Shown piece after piece: positions 34,672 to 43,658 of a stretch of 64,000 bases of DNA (its first letter is position 1; each line of letters opens with the position of its first letter). The notes beneath the pieces are model-generated. The model had not been told where the DNA came from. It ran no database searches and saw nothing but the letters and a program-made list of their open reading frames with translations. The stretch covers positions 310,001-374,000 of the forward strand of contig CAVONV010000035.1 of assembly GCA_963697355.1 (NCBI GenBank), read 5' to 3'. This DNA comes from CAVONV01 sp963697355 (GTDB lineage Bacteria; Acidobacteriota; Vicinamibacteria; Marinacidobacterales; DATDRI01). The position numbers were made by a program, and so were the translations under genes.

Positions 34672-35733
34672 ATGGGTTTGATTTCACTTGTCACTTTTGC
34701 TGCCGCGGCGGTGTTCGTCATTGCTGTGGTTTCACGCTTCGTAAAATATGCGACGTTACCCATTCACCTCCGATGGGAGCTCTACCCGGTGGCCCACGAG
34801 AAAGGACGGGCCCACTACGGAGGCTCCTATCTCGAGGAGTCCGATTGGTGGACCAAACCTCGCGAGTCCTCCGTCATCGGTGAGCTGAAGGTGATGGTCC
34901 CGGAGATCCTCCTGCTCGCCGGCGTTCGAGAGCACAACAAGAAGCACTGGTTCCGGTCCTTCCCGTTTCACTTCGGCCTCTATTTGCTGGTCGGATTGAT
35001 AGTGCTCCTCGTCGTTGGTGCAATCGCAGCGTTAGCAGGCGTCAACGTCTCTGCAGAAGGCAGCTTCTTCGGCAAACTCGTTTACCAACTCACCTATTTG
35101 GTCGGATGGGCGGGGCTCGTTCTCGGCTTGCTTGGATCTCTTGCACTCCTGGCCCGACGTTGGTTCAACACCGACTACCGTGAGTACACCAAGGGCGTCG
35201 ATTTTTTCAACCTCATATTCTTCATCGTGACATTCGGTGTGGCGATCGCAGCACATGCTTCAGGTGATCCCTACTTCGTTCAGTTGCGAACCTATTTCGA
35301 GAACTTGATTTCGTTCAATTTTGCGTTTAGCGGTGGGCCGCTTCTCGCGGCCGAGATCGTTCTGGCCTCGATTCTGGTGGCTTACATTCCACTCACCCAC
35401 ATGTCTCACTTCTTCACCAAGTGGTTCATGTATCACGACATCCGTTGGAGCGACGAGCCGTCGTTTCGTGGAGGAAAGATCGAACAGAAAGTAGGCAAGG
35501 CACTTCAGTATCCCGTAAGTTGGGCGGCGCCTCACATCCGCGGAGACGGAAAGAAGAACTGGGTCGACGTCGCGACCTCGGGCGTCGAGGAGGATGAGTT
35601 AAAGATGAAACGGGTCAAGATTGAAGACATTTCCAAGCCGTCGGAGAAGCTCTCCGAGCTTCACAAGGAAGATTTCAAGCCTCTACCGGCACCTTCGACA
35701 CGCCGGAGTCCACACCGGACTTTGCTCCGTTGA
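34672..35733 (+). CDS. DsrM/NarI-type membrane cytochrome b (frame ends at a likely frameshift)
   Basis: The frame gives 353 residues with about six helices, longer than the two other NarI types here and close to DsrM. Landmarks are FPFHFGLYLLVGLIVLLV, YLVGWAGLVLGLLG, FIVTFGVAIAAHASGD and the C-terminal signature IPLTHMSHFFTKWFMYHDI with likely haem-ligand His residues. A soluble tail follows from about residue 265. In the last 40 codons the frame carries sequence that seems to belong to the next protein (KMKRVKIEDISKPSEKLSEL, preceded by GGAGGA at 35589), so either the two are fused or the true end is lost through a shift near 35600-35700. It likely feeds electrons to the HdrD-type partner. 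Confidence 0.8.
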   Translation: MGLISLVTFAAAAVFVIAVVSRFVKYATLPIHLRWELYPVAHEKGRAHYGGSYLEESDWWTKPRESSVIGELKVMVPEILLLAGVREHNKKHWFRSFPFHFGLYLLVGLIVLLVVGAIAALAGVNVSAEGSFFGKLVYQLTYLVGWAGLVLGLLGSLALLARRWFNTDYREYTKGVDFFNLIFFIVTFGVAIAAHASGDPYFVQLRTYFENLISFNFAFSGGPLLAAEIVLASILVAYIPLTHMSHFFTKWFMYHDIRWSDEPSFRGGKIEQKVGKALQYPVSWAAPHIRGDGKKNWVDVATSGVEEDELKMKRVKIEDISKPSEKLSELHKEDFKPLPAPSTRRSPHRTLLR

Positions 35734-37217
35734 GCGAAAAAGCGCGCGAGGAGCTACGAGGCCACGCTGGACGACACGATCGCCGTGAGCATCCCCAAGC
35801 CCAAGAGCAAGGAGGAAGAAGACGAGCTGGTGGCCAAGTTCCTCTCCGGCATGGAGAAACTCTTCACCAAGGAGAACAACTGGACGTTTCTCCAGCCGCT
35901 GCTGCTTTCGATGGAGCACTGCGCTACCTGCCACACCTGCTCCGACGCTTGTCACATCTACGAGGCCAGCGGAAACAATCCCATCTACCGGCCGGCCTAT
36001 CGGTCCGAGGTCTTCCGCCGTCTGTACAAGAAGTACGTCAAGGCGAACGGCGGTCTGCATCGCTGCAGGCTGGCAAGACGGCGAAATCGAGCTCAACTGG
36101 ACGACGGTGGCCCGCCTGGCCGAGCTCTCCTATCGCTGCAATCTGTGCCGGCGCTGTGCGCAGACCTGCCCGATCGGCGTCGACAATGCCCTCATTGCCC
36201 ACGAGATTCGCAAGCTCTTCAGCCAGGAAATGGGCATCACGGCCCAGGAGCTGCACAAGGACGGCTCGGTCCTGCAGCTCAAGGTCGGCTCCTCGACCGG
36301 CATGAACTCGGCCGTGGTCAAGGACAACATGGAGTTCATCGACGAGGATGTTTCGGAGAAGACCGGTCTCAATATCGAGACCCCTTGGGACAAGTACGGC
36401 GCCGATATCCTGCTCATCCACAACGCCGGTGAGATCATGAGCTGGCCGATGAATCCCGGTGCTTTTGCGGTGATCTTCGAGTCGGCCGGTTTGAGCTGGA
36501 CCATGTCGAGCGAGATCGTCGGTTACGACAGCATCAACTACGGCGTCTGGTACGACGACGTTCCAGTTCGCCCGCGTTGCCATCAAGCACGCTGAAGCCG
36601 CCAAGAAGCTCGGGGTCAAGAAGATCGTTCTCGGCGAATGCGGTCATGCCCACAAGGCGCTCACCGTCATCGCCGACCGGGTCCTCACCGGCGATCTGAA
36701 CATCCCTCGCGAGAGCTGCATGGTCACGTTCGAGAAACTCATCAATGAAGGTCGGATCAAGGTCGATCCCACGCGCAACGACTTTCCGGTCACGCTGCAC
36801 GACCCCTGCAATCTGGTTCGGCTCATGGGTATCGTTTCACCGCAGCGGCGGAGTCCTCAGGAAGATCGCCCCCCGCTTCCGGGAGATGGCATCCCCACGG
36901 CGTCGAGAACTACTGCTGCGGTGGCGGTAGCGGTTTCGCCATCATGTCGGGTCACAACTTCGTGCGACTGGCGCGCACAGATTGCGGGCCGCAAGAAGCT
37001 GGAGCAGGTTCTGAACGCATTCAAGGACGAGCTCGACCCATCGATCAAGAAGTATCTCTGCGCTCCTTGCTCCAACTGTAAAGGGCAGTTCCGCGACGTC
37101 ATGGCTTACTACAACGTCTGGGAAAAGCACAGCATTCTCTACGACGGTCTTGCCGAGCTCATCGTCAACTGCATGATCGATGTAAAGCCCGGATTCATCG
37201 AGTGGGAGTGGCATTAG
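35605..37217 (+). CDS. DsrK/HdrD-type iron-sulfur protein (several frameshifts)
   Basis: About 530 residues pieced together from several frames. Possible start ATG at 35605. Ferredoxin motifs are CATCHTCSDACHIYEASG and CNLCRRCAQTCPIGVDN, then LSWTMSSEIVGYDSINYGVW, VLGECGHAHKAL, TLHDPCNLVRLMG, GVENYCCGGGSGFAIMSG (CCG1) and YLCAPCSNCKGQFRDV (CCG2). Breaks are near 35692, 35757, 36065, 36560, 36850, 36890 and 36985. All cluster ligands survive. The partner is the DsrM-like protein upstream. It resembles the DsrMK module, but no dsrJOP genes follow; a HEAT-repeat gene and signalling genes do. Confidence 0.68.
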
Positions 37218-37304
37218 ACGACGCCGGCCGGCGACTTCCCAAGAATAAAACTATGATCGAGCAACGATCCTGAACGCCAAAACGAGGAAAGGGAAGGTCG
37301 AAGG

Positions 37305-38105
37305 ATGAGTCTTTTTGAGGACGGAGATGGTCTTCGCACTCAACTGGACAAGGTCGAGAACCTGAAAGACGACGATATGCTGGTCGAGATTGCCTGCACG
37401 GACGAGACACCTCAAATCCGCCTACTCGCTGTCTCCCGTGTCAACGACGATGGGCATTTGATGAAAATCGTCAAAAACGCCAAGGAGCTCGATGTCCGTT
37501 TGGTCGCGGCCGAGCGAATCTCGTCGGAACAGCACCTGGCAAATATCATCAAAGATCGGGAGAACATCGAGCTCATCGGTGTGTGCTTCAGCCGGATCAC
37601 GGATAGGGCGATCATCGAGTCCATCGCCCACGACACGACGGTCAACTCCGTCGCACGGCGGATGGCGGTGGAGTATTTTGCCGACGAGTCCTATCTCGAG
37701 GAAGCCACGGAGGCGGCGGCAAAAGCAAAAGAAGAGCGTAAGACCCCCGAGGCGGTAAAGGCATTCGTACAAGCCTACGGAGGAGGTATCGCCGGAGTAC
37801 GTGCCATCGGCAGGTTCCGGCGCAGTGAGAAGGCATTGAAAGCACTGGGTACGATCGCCAGCATGGGAGGCGAGGAAGGCGGACTGGCCATCGAGTATCT
37901 CTGCCAAGGACTCGCCAGCCCGAATCCGTCACTCAAGAAGTGCGCGGCTGAAGAGCTTTGCGGTCTGAAGAATCCGGAGCTCGTAGCCTGTCTGGTTCGT
38001 AGCTTGGACAAACCCGATCTCCGAGAACCGATTCGAGATGTGCTCGAGAAGCTCGATACACCGGAGGCTCGAGCCGCTTTGGGACAAAACGGAAAGACGC
38101 ATTGA
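37305..38105 (+). CDS. HEAT-repeat protein
   Basis: 266 residues made of about six to seven helical HEAT-like repeats, for example EIACTDETPQIRLLAVSRVN, KELDVRLVAAERISSEQHL and VNSVARRMAVEYFADESYLE. No catalytic motif, signal peptide or membrane helix is visible. Such proteins are usually scaffolds or protein-docking modules. The ATG at 37305 has GGAAGG and GAAGG just upstream. It lies between the HdrD-type gene and a receiver/kinase set, so a linking role between complex D and its signalling proteins is possible but unproven. Confidence 0.7.
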   Translation: MSLFEDGDGLRTQLDKVENLKDDDMLVEIACTDETPQIRLLAVSRVNDDGHLMKIVKNAKELDVRLVAAERISSEQHLANIIKDRENIELIGVCFSRITDRAIIESIAHDTTVNSVARRMAVEYFADESYLEEATEAAAKAKEERKTPEAVKAFVQAYGGGIAGVRAIGRFRRSEKALKALGTIASMGGEEGGLAIEYLCQGLASPNPSLKKCAAEELCGLKNPELVACLVRSLDKPDLREPIRDVLEKLDTPEARAALGQNGKTH

Positions 38106-38129
38106 GCCCGCTAGCGAGGGAGAGAATTG

Positions 38130-38507
38130 ATGGCAAAGAAGGTACTGATCATAGACGACGAAAAAGACATGCGAGTCTACCTCGGGACGCTCTTTCGCAA
38201 AGCGGGCTACGAGATTGAGAGCGCTCCCAATGGCGAGGAAGGACTCAATCTGGCCAAATCGTTCGAACCGGATCTCATCACATTGGATATCATGATGCCC
38301 AAGAAATCCGGTTTGAAAGCCTACAACGATCTACGGACCTCGTCCGAGACGAAGGCGATCCCAATCATCGTTCTGACCGGACTGACTAAGCAAGAAGATT
38401 TCTTTGGTGAGAACCTCGGTGAGATACCTCGGCCTGAGGCCATCGTGGAGAAGCCGATCGATCGGGAGAGCTTTCTCAAGAGGGCGAAGAAACTCATGGG
38501 CGACTAG
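38130..38507 (+). CDS. Stand-alone receiver (response regulator)
   Basis: 125 residues from the ATG at 38130 (MAKKVLIIDDEKDMRVYLG); a TTG one codon earlier is not needed. The phospho-acceptor is in ITLDIMMPKKSG, followed by VLTGLTKQ and a long loop (LGEIPRPEAIVEKPID) before the Lys, as in the receivers at 15.1 and 27.8 kb. GAGGGAGAG lies upstream. It is followed without gap by the Cys-PAS kinase, which is likely its partner. Confidence 0.88.
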   Translation: MAKKVLIIDDEKDMRVYLGTLFRKAGYEIESAPNGEEGLNLAKSFEPDLITLDIMMPKKSGLKAYNDLRTSSETKAIPIIVLTGLTKQEDFFGENLGEIPRPEAIVEKPIDRESFLKRAKKLMGD

Positions 38508-40139
38508 TTGGTCAAGGACGCTATCAAGACACATGACCGGCAACCCGTGGCGATGGCCGCGATCGGCAGGCAATCCGGTCTCGGCGCCTATGTCGCAGGT
38601 GCTGCGGTGTTGTCCGTCGGTTTGGCATTCGCTGCGGGGAGACTATCGCCGCTCATCATCGGCGCCATCGTCGCACTCTATCTAGCCGTACTGGCCTATT
38701 TCCTATTCCAGCCTCGGCACCGCCTCTTCACTTATGCCAGGTGGCGCGATGTGATGCCGTGTCTTCTTTCCGTTCAAGACCGCGACCTTCGCATCATCGA
38801 CACCAACGACTTGTTCCGCGCCAATTTCGGTGAACGGGAAGGCCAGCACTGCTACAGCGTCTACAAAGGAAACGACGCACCTTGCCCCGAGTGTCCGGTA
38901 CTCCTCACCTTTGATGACGGTCTAATGCATACGAGCGAAGAGACCGTCGTCAACAAAGACGGTAATCAAGAGCGAGTCGTCGTCACTTCCGCCCCTCTCA
39001 TGGACGACCGGGGAGAAGTCCAGGCTGTCGTGGAGATGGCAACCAACGTGACCGAGCTCAAAACTCTCCAGGACGAGCTCGAGAAGACCCACCGAGATTA
39101 CAAGCGACTATTCGATCATGTCCCCTGCTACATTTCCGTGATCAATCGCGACCTGCAAGTCGTTCAGTCCAACGCTTTGTATAGAAACGACTTCGTCGGT
39201 AGCGACGGGAGCTTTTGTTACGAAGTTTGCAAGAAACGCACCTCGCCCTGCCCAGATTGTCTCGTCCAGGAGACTTTCAAAGACGGCAAGCTCCACACCA
39301 AGGAAGAACGGCTCACCACTCGCGATCGCCGAAAAGTCGACGTCGTTGTCTACACCATGCCCGTGAAGAATAACGCCGGAGACATTACCGCCGTGGTCGA
39401 GATGTTTACCGACATCACCGAAGTCAAGCGTCTCCACAAACAACTCACCCTGATGGGGCGGGCCGTCGCCGGCATGGCGCATCGGATCAAAAACATCCTC
39501 ATGGGTCTCGAGGGCGGCATCTTCGTGGTCAATACGGGAATGGAGGAAGACAACAAGGAGCAGATTGCTGAAGGCTGGGAGATGGTAGAGCGCAACGTCA
39601 AGCGTGTGTCGAAAATCGTCATGGACTTGCTCTATTGCTCCAAGGAGAGAAAACCTCGTTTCAGGAAAGACGTCCACATCCAGGAGATACTCGGCGACGT
39701 TCACGCTCTCTATAAAAAGAGAACCAGAGACGAGTCCATCCAGCTTCGCATCGAGGTGACCGACACACCCATTCGCGGGACGTTCGATCCGGACGGAATC
39801 CATAGCCTGCTCTGCAACTTGGTCAGTAACGCCATTGACGGATGTCGTTTCGACCCTGACGATAACAAGTCCGATCACACGATAGTTTTGCGGTGTTCTC
39901 AGGACGGGTACGGCGCGACGGTGCTCGAGGTGGAGGACGACGGGGCCGGTATCCCCGAGGAGTTCAGCCAGAAGGTCTTCGAGGACTTCTTTTCCACCAA
40001 AGGAACGGAGGGTACAGGTGTGGGTCTCCTCGTGGTACAAAAGGTCGCGCAAGAGCACGGAGGCGATGTCAACTTCACGAGCACACCCGGCCAAGGCACA
40101 AAGTTCCGCGTGACCATCCCACCCATCACAAAAAGCTAG
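38508..40139 (+). CDS. Membrane-anchored Cys-PAS histidine kinase
   Basis: The frame from the TTG at 38508 gives 543 residues; an ATG at 38553 is an alternative that keeps both helices. Two helices (about 24-60, YVAGAAVLSVGLAFAAG and LIIGAIVALYLAVLAYFLF) form a membrane hairpin with almost no external domain. Two PAS domains follow, each with the Cys pattern: HCYSVYKGNDAPCPECP and FCYEVCKKRTSPCPDC. The His box is GMAHRIKNILMGLEGGIFV. ATPase motifs are NLVSNAIDGC, DDGAGIP, FFSTKG and GTGVGL. It is a paralogue of the kinases at 13.6 and 26.0 kb. A membrane position would place its Cys-PAS pair near the quinone-linked complexes. Confidence 0.88.
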   Translation: MVKDAIKTHDRQPVAMAAIGRQSGLGAYVAGAAVLSVGLAFAAGRLSPLIIGAIVALYLAVLAYFLFQPRHRLFTYARWRDVMPCLLSVQDRDLRIIDTNDLFRANFGEREGQHCYSVYKGNDAPCPECPVLLTFDDGLMHTSEETVVNKDGNQERVVVTSAPLMDDRGEVQAVVEMATNVTELKTLQDELEKTHRDYKRLFDHVPCYISVINRDLQVVQSNALYRNDFVGSDGSFCYEVCKKRTSPCPDCLVQETFKDGKLHTKEERLTTRDRRKVDVVVYTMPVKNNAGDITAVVEMFTDITEVKRLHKQLTLMGRAVAGMAHRIKNILMGLEGGIFVVNTGMEEDNKEQIAEGWEMVERNVKRVSKIVMDLLYCSKERKPRFRKDVHIQEILGDVHALYKKRTRDESIQLRIEVTDTPIRGTFDPDGIHSLLCNLVSNAIDGCRFDPDDNKSDHTIVLRCSQDGYGATVLEVEDDGAGIPEEFSQKVFEDFFSTKGTEGTGVGLLVVQKVAQEHGGDVNFTSTPGQGTKFRVTIPPITKS

Positions 40140-40198
40140 CCCCAAACTTGACATACATTTCAGCGATGAATCCGTGCCGCTTCGAGGCTAGAGGCTCA

Positions 40199-40228
40199 TT
40201 GCACGGCCCGGGGTCGATACGTTACACT
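40199..40228 (+). promoter_or_regulatory. Possible sigma-70 promoter for receiver gene
   Basis: TTGCAC (40199-40204) and TACACT (40223-40228) are 18 bases apart, about 56 bases before the ATG of the receiver gene at 40284. The match is moderate. Confidence 0.3.
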
Positions 40229-40283
40229 GCTCTCGTAAACCACATAGCCTACTACTCAGAGGCCGGCAACGCTGGAGGTTCAG

Positions 40284-40643
40284 ATGGGCAAGAAGGTTCT
40301 CGTAGTCGACGATGAAGCGGATGTGCGGAAATTCCTAACCACTGTTCTAGAAAAGCACGGCTACGAAACGATCACAGCCGAAGACGGCACAAAAGCTCTC
40401 CTGGTCGCCGCAAAGGAAAAGCCAGACCTCGTCATCCTGGACCTCCAAATGCCCCACGAAACGGGTACGGGATTTTATAGGAAGTTTTCTCGTGGCAAAG
40501 AATATGAACGTACTCCCGTCATCGTCGTGAGCGGCCTCGCGGGTCGAGAGCTCGCCGTAAAGAAACCGGCCGCCGTCTTCGACAAACCCATTGATCCCGA
40601 CGAGTTCATCACGGCCGTCAAAAAGGCCCTTCAAGAAGAATAG
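40284..40643 (+). CDS. Stand-alone receiver (response regulator)
   Basis: 119 residues, receiver only: VLVVDDEADVRKFL, VILDLQMPHETGTGFYRK, VVSGLAGRELAVKK and FDKPIDPDEF. It is the closest relative in the window of the receiver at 25.1 kb; the shared DLQMPxETGTGFYRK and VSGLAGR motifs show recent duplication of the module. It is separated from the Cys-PAS kinase by 144 bases with a possible promoter. It ends 18 bases from the convergent siroheme synthase gene. Confidence 0.88.
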   Translation: MGKKVLVVDDEADVRKFLTTVLEKHGYETITAEDGTKALLVAAKEKPDLVILDLQMPHETGTGFYRKFSRGKEYERTPVIVVSGLAGRELAVKKPAAVFDKPIDPDEFITAVKKALQEE

Positions 40644-40661
40644 AAAACACTGTCCTTTTTT

Positions 40662-42446
40662 CTATTCTCTTCTGCGCTTCATCGCTACCACGAGCTCCGA
40701 AGCGGGGCCCTCCACCGTTTCTACATGTCTCCATCCGAGGTCCTTGGCGCGATGGGCCGTGTCCTCGTTCAGACACCAAGCCACCATCTCGGGACTCCAC
40801 CCTGCCCCGTCCCTCTCTTCGTCCAAAGCTTCGACGTCATCTGCGGCACGAAAAATGCACCCCGTTAGAGGCAGAGCTCCCATAACGATTCGCGCCGCCG
40901 GTGAAACCGGTAAAGGGATCTCAACGACATCGACACCATTCACATCGAGCACCTCTTTGAGCTCGCCCGCTGGCGCGGAGACTACGAGCCTCTCCCCGAA
41001 AAGAGGCCGCTTTTGAAACCACTCGAGCTTGTCCGCGTAACGGACGGCAGGTCCGATGGCAAAAAGGGCTGGTGGTTGGATTCCCGCCTTCTCGACCGCC
41101 TTCGGCAGATCCGATAGGGTACCTCGTGCCACTCTCTGCTGGGACGTCGTTCCTTTCTCCACCATGGCCGCGGGTGTGGCCGGATCCATGCCATAGGCGA
41201 GGAGGTTCCGGACCACGTTCGGAAAGGCCGTCACTCCCATGTAGCCGAGAATCATGGAGTGTTTGTCGGAGGCCAATAAATCCCAACGAGCCTGAGGTCC
41301 ACCTTCCTTGGCACTCTCATGAGCCGTTACCAGGGTGACGCGGACCACTTCCTTCCTGTGAGTCACTGGAATGCCCGCATAGGCCGGAACGGCCACCGCG
41401 GCCGTCACTGACGGCACCACCTCGAACCCAATCCCGGCCGAAGTCAGCGCCACGGCCTCCTCACCGCCCCTGCCAAACACGTAAGGATCTCCACCTTTGA
41501 GTCGTACGACCTTTTTGCCTTCCTTGGCCAGCCGGACGAGCAGAGCATTGATCTCATCTTGAGGGATGGGATGACTCCCTGCCTTCTTGCCCACCGAATG
41601 GAGCTCCACTCGTGGAGATAGATCACACGGCAAAGCCGTCTCCGCCAGGTGGTCGTAAACCACCGCATCGGACGCCATGAGGCGCTGGCGTCCTTTCAAT
41701 GTGAGCAACCCAGGATCTCCGGGCCCAGCGCCGACAAGCGAGACAAACCCTCTCCCCTCACCCGCTTCCGCGACGATATCGTGTGCGATGTTGCGGGCAA
41801 CATGTGCGCGACCATCCGCCGATACGCTCGGCATAAGCCACTCGGCCTCTTCCTCGGCACTGGGAACTCTCGCGCTAAGGTTTTCCTTGTCAACGGTCTC
41901 CCAAAAGAACCGGTCGTAGCGCTCCTCCCTTTCATTTCGGGAAAAACTGAGACTCCGGACGGCTCGGCGGAAGCGCGCCGCCGCCTCCATCCATTCCCCC
42001 CACTCCAAGCCGAAGCGCTTCTCCAGAAGTTGTCTCAAACGACGGACCACGAACGGGGCCTCACCAGCTGAAGCCACAACCAACTGAAACGCACCTCGCT
42101 TCAAGCGTGCCGGTAGATGAAAACTACAGATGTCGGGCTCGTCCGCCACGTTGACCCAGATTCGCGCTGCCTCACCATCCTCGTAAATCTGCTGGTTCAC
42201 TTTTCGGTCGTCCGTAGCGGCAAAGCCAAGGGCATATCCATCGAGCTCACCCTTTTGGTAGGAACGTTTCTCGAGTCGAATCTCGCCGTTGTCGGCCAAC
42301 TGTTCGAGCGACCTGATGGGCTCAGTGGCCACGACCGTGACCTCGGCCCCCTCAGAGATAAGCCCCTCGACCTTACGCAAAGCAACCCCGCCACCTCCTA
42401 CCACGAGACAGCGGCGACCTCGCAAACTCAACATCACTGGATACAT
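40662..42446 (-). CDS. cysG: Siroheme synthase: Met8-type + uroporphyrinogen methyltransferase + short HemD-like tail
   Basis: 594 residues. N-terminal precorrin-2 dehydrogenase/ferrochelatase domain (about 1-205): CLVVGGGGVALRKVEGL and WVNVADEPDICSFHLPARL. The central SUMT domain (about 235-475) has FVSLVGAGPGDPGLLTLKG, VVRLKGGDPYVFGRGGEE and TAAVAVPAYAGIPVTHR. The last 115 residues (from WFQKRPLFGERLVVSAP) resemble the start and end of a HemD uroporphyrinogen synthase domain but are less than half its usual length, so that activity is doubtful. It makes siroheme, used by sulfite and nitrite reductases, which suits a Dsr-like metabolism. A truncated duplicate lies at 51.3-51.9 kb. Confidence 0.9.
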   Translation of the reverse strand: MYPVMLSLRGRRCLVVGGGGVALRKVEGLISEGAEVTVVATEPIRSLEQLADNGEIRLEKRSYQKGELDGYALGFAATDDRKVNQQIYEDGEAARIWVNVADEPDICSFHLPARLKRGAFQLVVASAGEAPFVVRRLRQLLEKRFGLEWGEWMEAAARFRRAVRSLSFSRNEREERYDRFFWETVDKENLSARVPSAEEEAEWLMPSVSADGRAHVARNIAHDIVAEAGEGRGFVSLVGAGPGDPGLLTLKGRQRLMASDAVVYDHLAETALPCDLSPRVELHSVGKKAGSHPIPQDEINALLVRLAKEGKKVVRLKGGDPYVFGRGGEEAVALTSAGIGFEVVPSVTAAVAVPAYAGIPVTHRKEVVRVTLVTAHESAKEGGPQARWDLLASDKHSMILGYMGVTAFPNVVRNLLAYGMDPATPAAMVEKGTTSQQRVARGTLSDLPKAVEKAGIQPPALFAIGPAVRYADKLEWFQKRPLFGERLVVSAPAGELKEVLDVNGVDVVEIPLPVSPAARIVMGALPLTGCIFRAADDVEALDEERDGAGWSPEMVAWCLNEDTAHRAKDLGWRHVETVEGPASELVVAMKRRRE

Positions 42447-42511
42447 ATCGACGTGACCTCACTATCGAGAGAAAGAAGTTATCATCCTTTTAATAAGGGT
42501 GGCGCGTCAAG

Positions 42512-42772
42512 TAAGCAGAGGCCGGAAGCCAGAGACCAGTGAAGAAAGTGGGCGGAAGGCAGTAGGCAGTCCGCCTATTCAAGCTTAGGGCGGACCCGCC
42601 GAAGCCAACAGCGTGACCCAATGGGCGAAGGCGGGTGACCAGTGAAGAAGAGGCCAGAAGCCAGTGAAGAAAATAGGCCGGTGGACGGTAATCAGTGACC
42701 AGTAATCAGCAACGAGAACAGAGGTCGGTAGGCAGAAGCCAGTGCGGCGGTAGGCTGTAATCAGTGACCAGT
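42512..42772. repeat. Degenerate minisatellite in the siroheme/methyltransferase intergenic region
   Basis: 261 bases of loosely tandem units built from GTGACCAGTGAAGAA, GGCAGTAGGCAGT, AGGCCAGAAGCCAGTG and TAATCAGTGACCAGT. No spacing regularity or unique spacers fit a CRISPR. Short GTAGGCGGTAGGCAG-type pieces recur at 13.28 and 22.95 kb. In the duplicate locus this same site holds 41 bases of purine-rich sequence instead. Confidence 0.7.
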
Positions 42773-42886
42773 GAAGAATCACTCAACGAAGATGTACAAT
42801 TGCAGACGAACTCGTTGAGCCGTGAGCCAGCAGCGTATTTCGCCATTCTCGGCTCCGGTTGTTTCATCGCGTCATGGGAGGCCATC

Positions 42887-43516
42887 TTGAACCTACCGGT
42901 CGTCGCCATTGGATACCTACTGATCGTCACGTCGACAACGGTAGGCGGTCAAAGTCGGTCAAATGAAGCGTGGGAGAAGGAAACGTTCGAGAAACAACCA
43001 CCGGAGAAGGTCATGGATGCCGCAGGCATCGAGTCCGGCATGACTATCGGTGAAGTCGGTGCCGGCCGTGGTCGTTTTACCTTCCACCTGGCCCGGAGGG
43101 TCGGACCCACCGGAAAAATCTTCACCAACGACATCGATACCGAGAGCTTGGAGATCCTTCGCAGCCGCTGCAAAGAGGGGGGCATCCATAACGTCGAAAC
43201 GATCCTTGGAGAAATCGATGACCCACTTTTTCCCCCTGGAACTCTCGACATGGTATTCATGGTCTGGACCTACCATTTTCTCGACGAGCCGGTCCGCCTT
43301 CTGAAGAGCCTCAAGCCCGCGCTGAAGTCCGGCGGCACGGTGGTTCTTGTCGAGCCGGATCCGGTGCGCGGCCCCGGCGGGAGCGACCATGGTGTTTCTC
43401 CCGAACGTATGCGCAAGGAGGCTGCTGAGGCCGGCTTCGATTTGGTTCGGACAGATACCTTTTTGCCGGAAGACCTCCTGTTCGTGCTGCGCATGAGGAG
43501 TCAACGACAAAATTGA
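42887..43516 (+). CDS. Exported class I SAM-dependent methyltransferase
   Basis: 209 residues from a TTG at 42887, chosen because GGGAGG lies at the right distance and the protein then starts with a signal-like helix (NLPVVAIGYLLIVTSTTVGG). The methyltransferase core has MTIGEVGAGRGRFTFHLARR (motif I), IFTNDIDTES (motif II acidic), and DMVFMVWTYHFLDEPVRLLK (motif IV region). Family members act on small molecules, proteins or arsenic-like substrates; none can be chosen here. Export of a methyltransferase is unusual, since SAM is cytoplasmic, so the N-terminus may be a membrane anchor. A decayed copy is at 52.15 kb with the same start context. Confidence 0.75.
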   Translation: MNLPVVAIGYLLIVTSTTVGGQSRSNEAWEKETFEKQPPEKVMDAAGIESGMTIGEVGAGRGRFTFHLARRVGPTGKIFTNDIDTESLEILRSRCKEGGIHNVETILGEIDDPLFPPGTLDMVFMVWTYHFLDEPVRLLKSLKPALKSGGTVVLVEPDPVRGPGGSDHGVSPERMRKEAAEAGFDLVRTDTFLPEDLLFVLRMRSQRQN

Positions 43517-43658
43517 CACGACTCCGGGATCAAACAGAAGATTCTGCGGGCACGTCGAGCAAAGTCGGCTCGATCTGGTGATGGGACCCAAGGCTTCGGC
43601 TGACAACGCCGGTTCAAATCTACTCGGTCGGTCTCGCCGCGAATCAACGGGTGGAAGA

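Noticed and set aside
42512..42772. CRISPR array
   Set aside because: The units vary in length and sequence, there are no unique spacers of regular size, and no cas genes are present.
43590..43640. tRNA-like GGTTCAAATC motif
   Set aside because: No acceptor or anticodon stem could be formed around it; the match is limited to the T-loop-like word.
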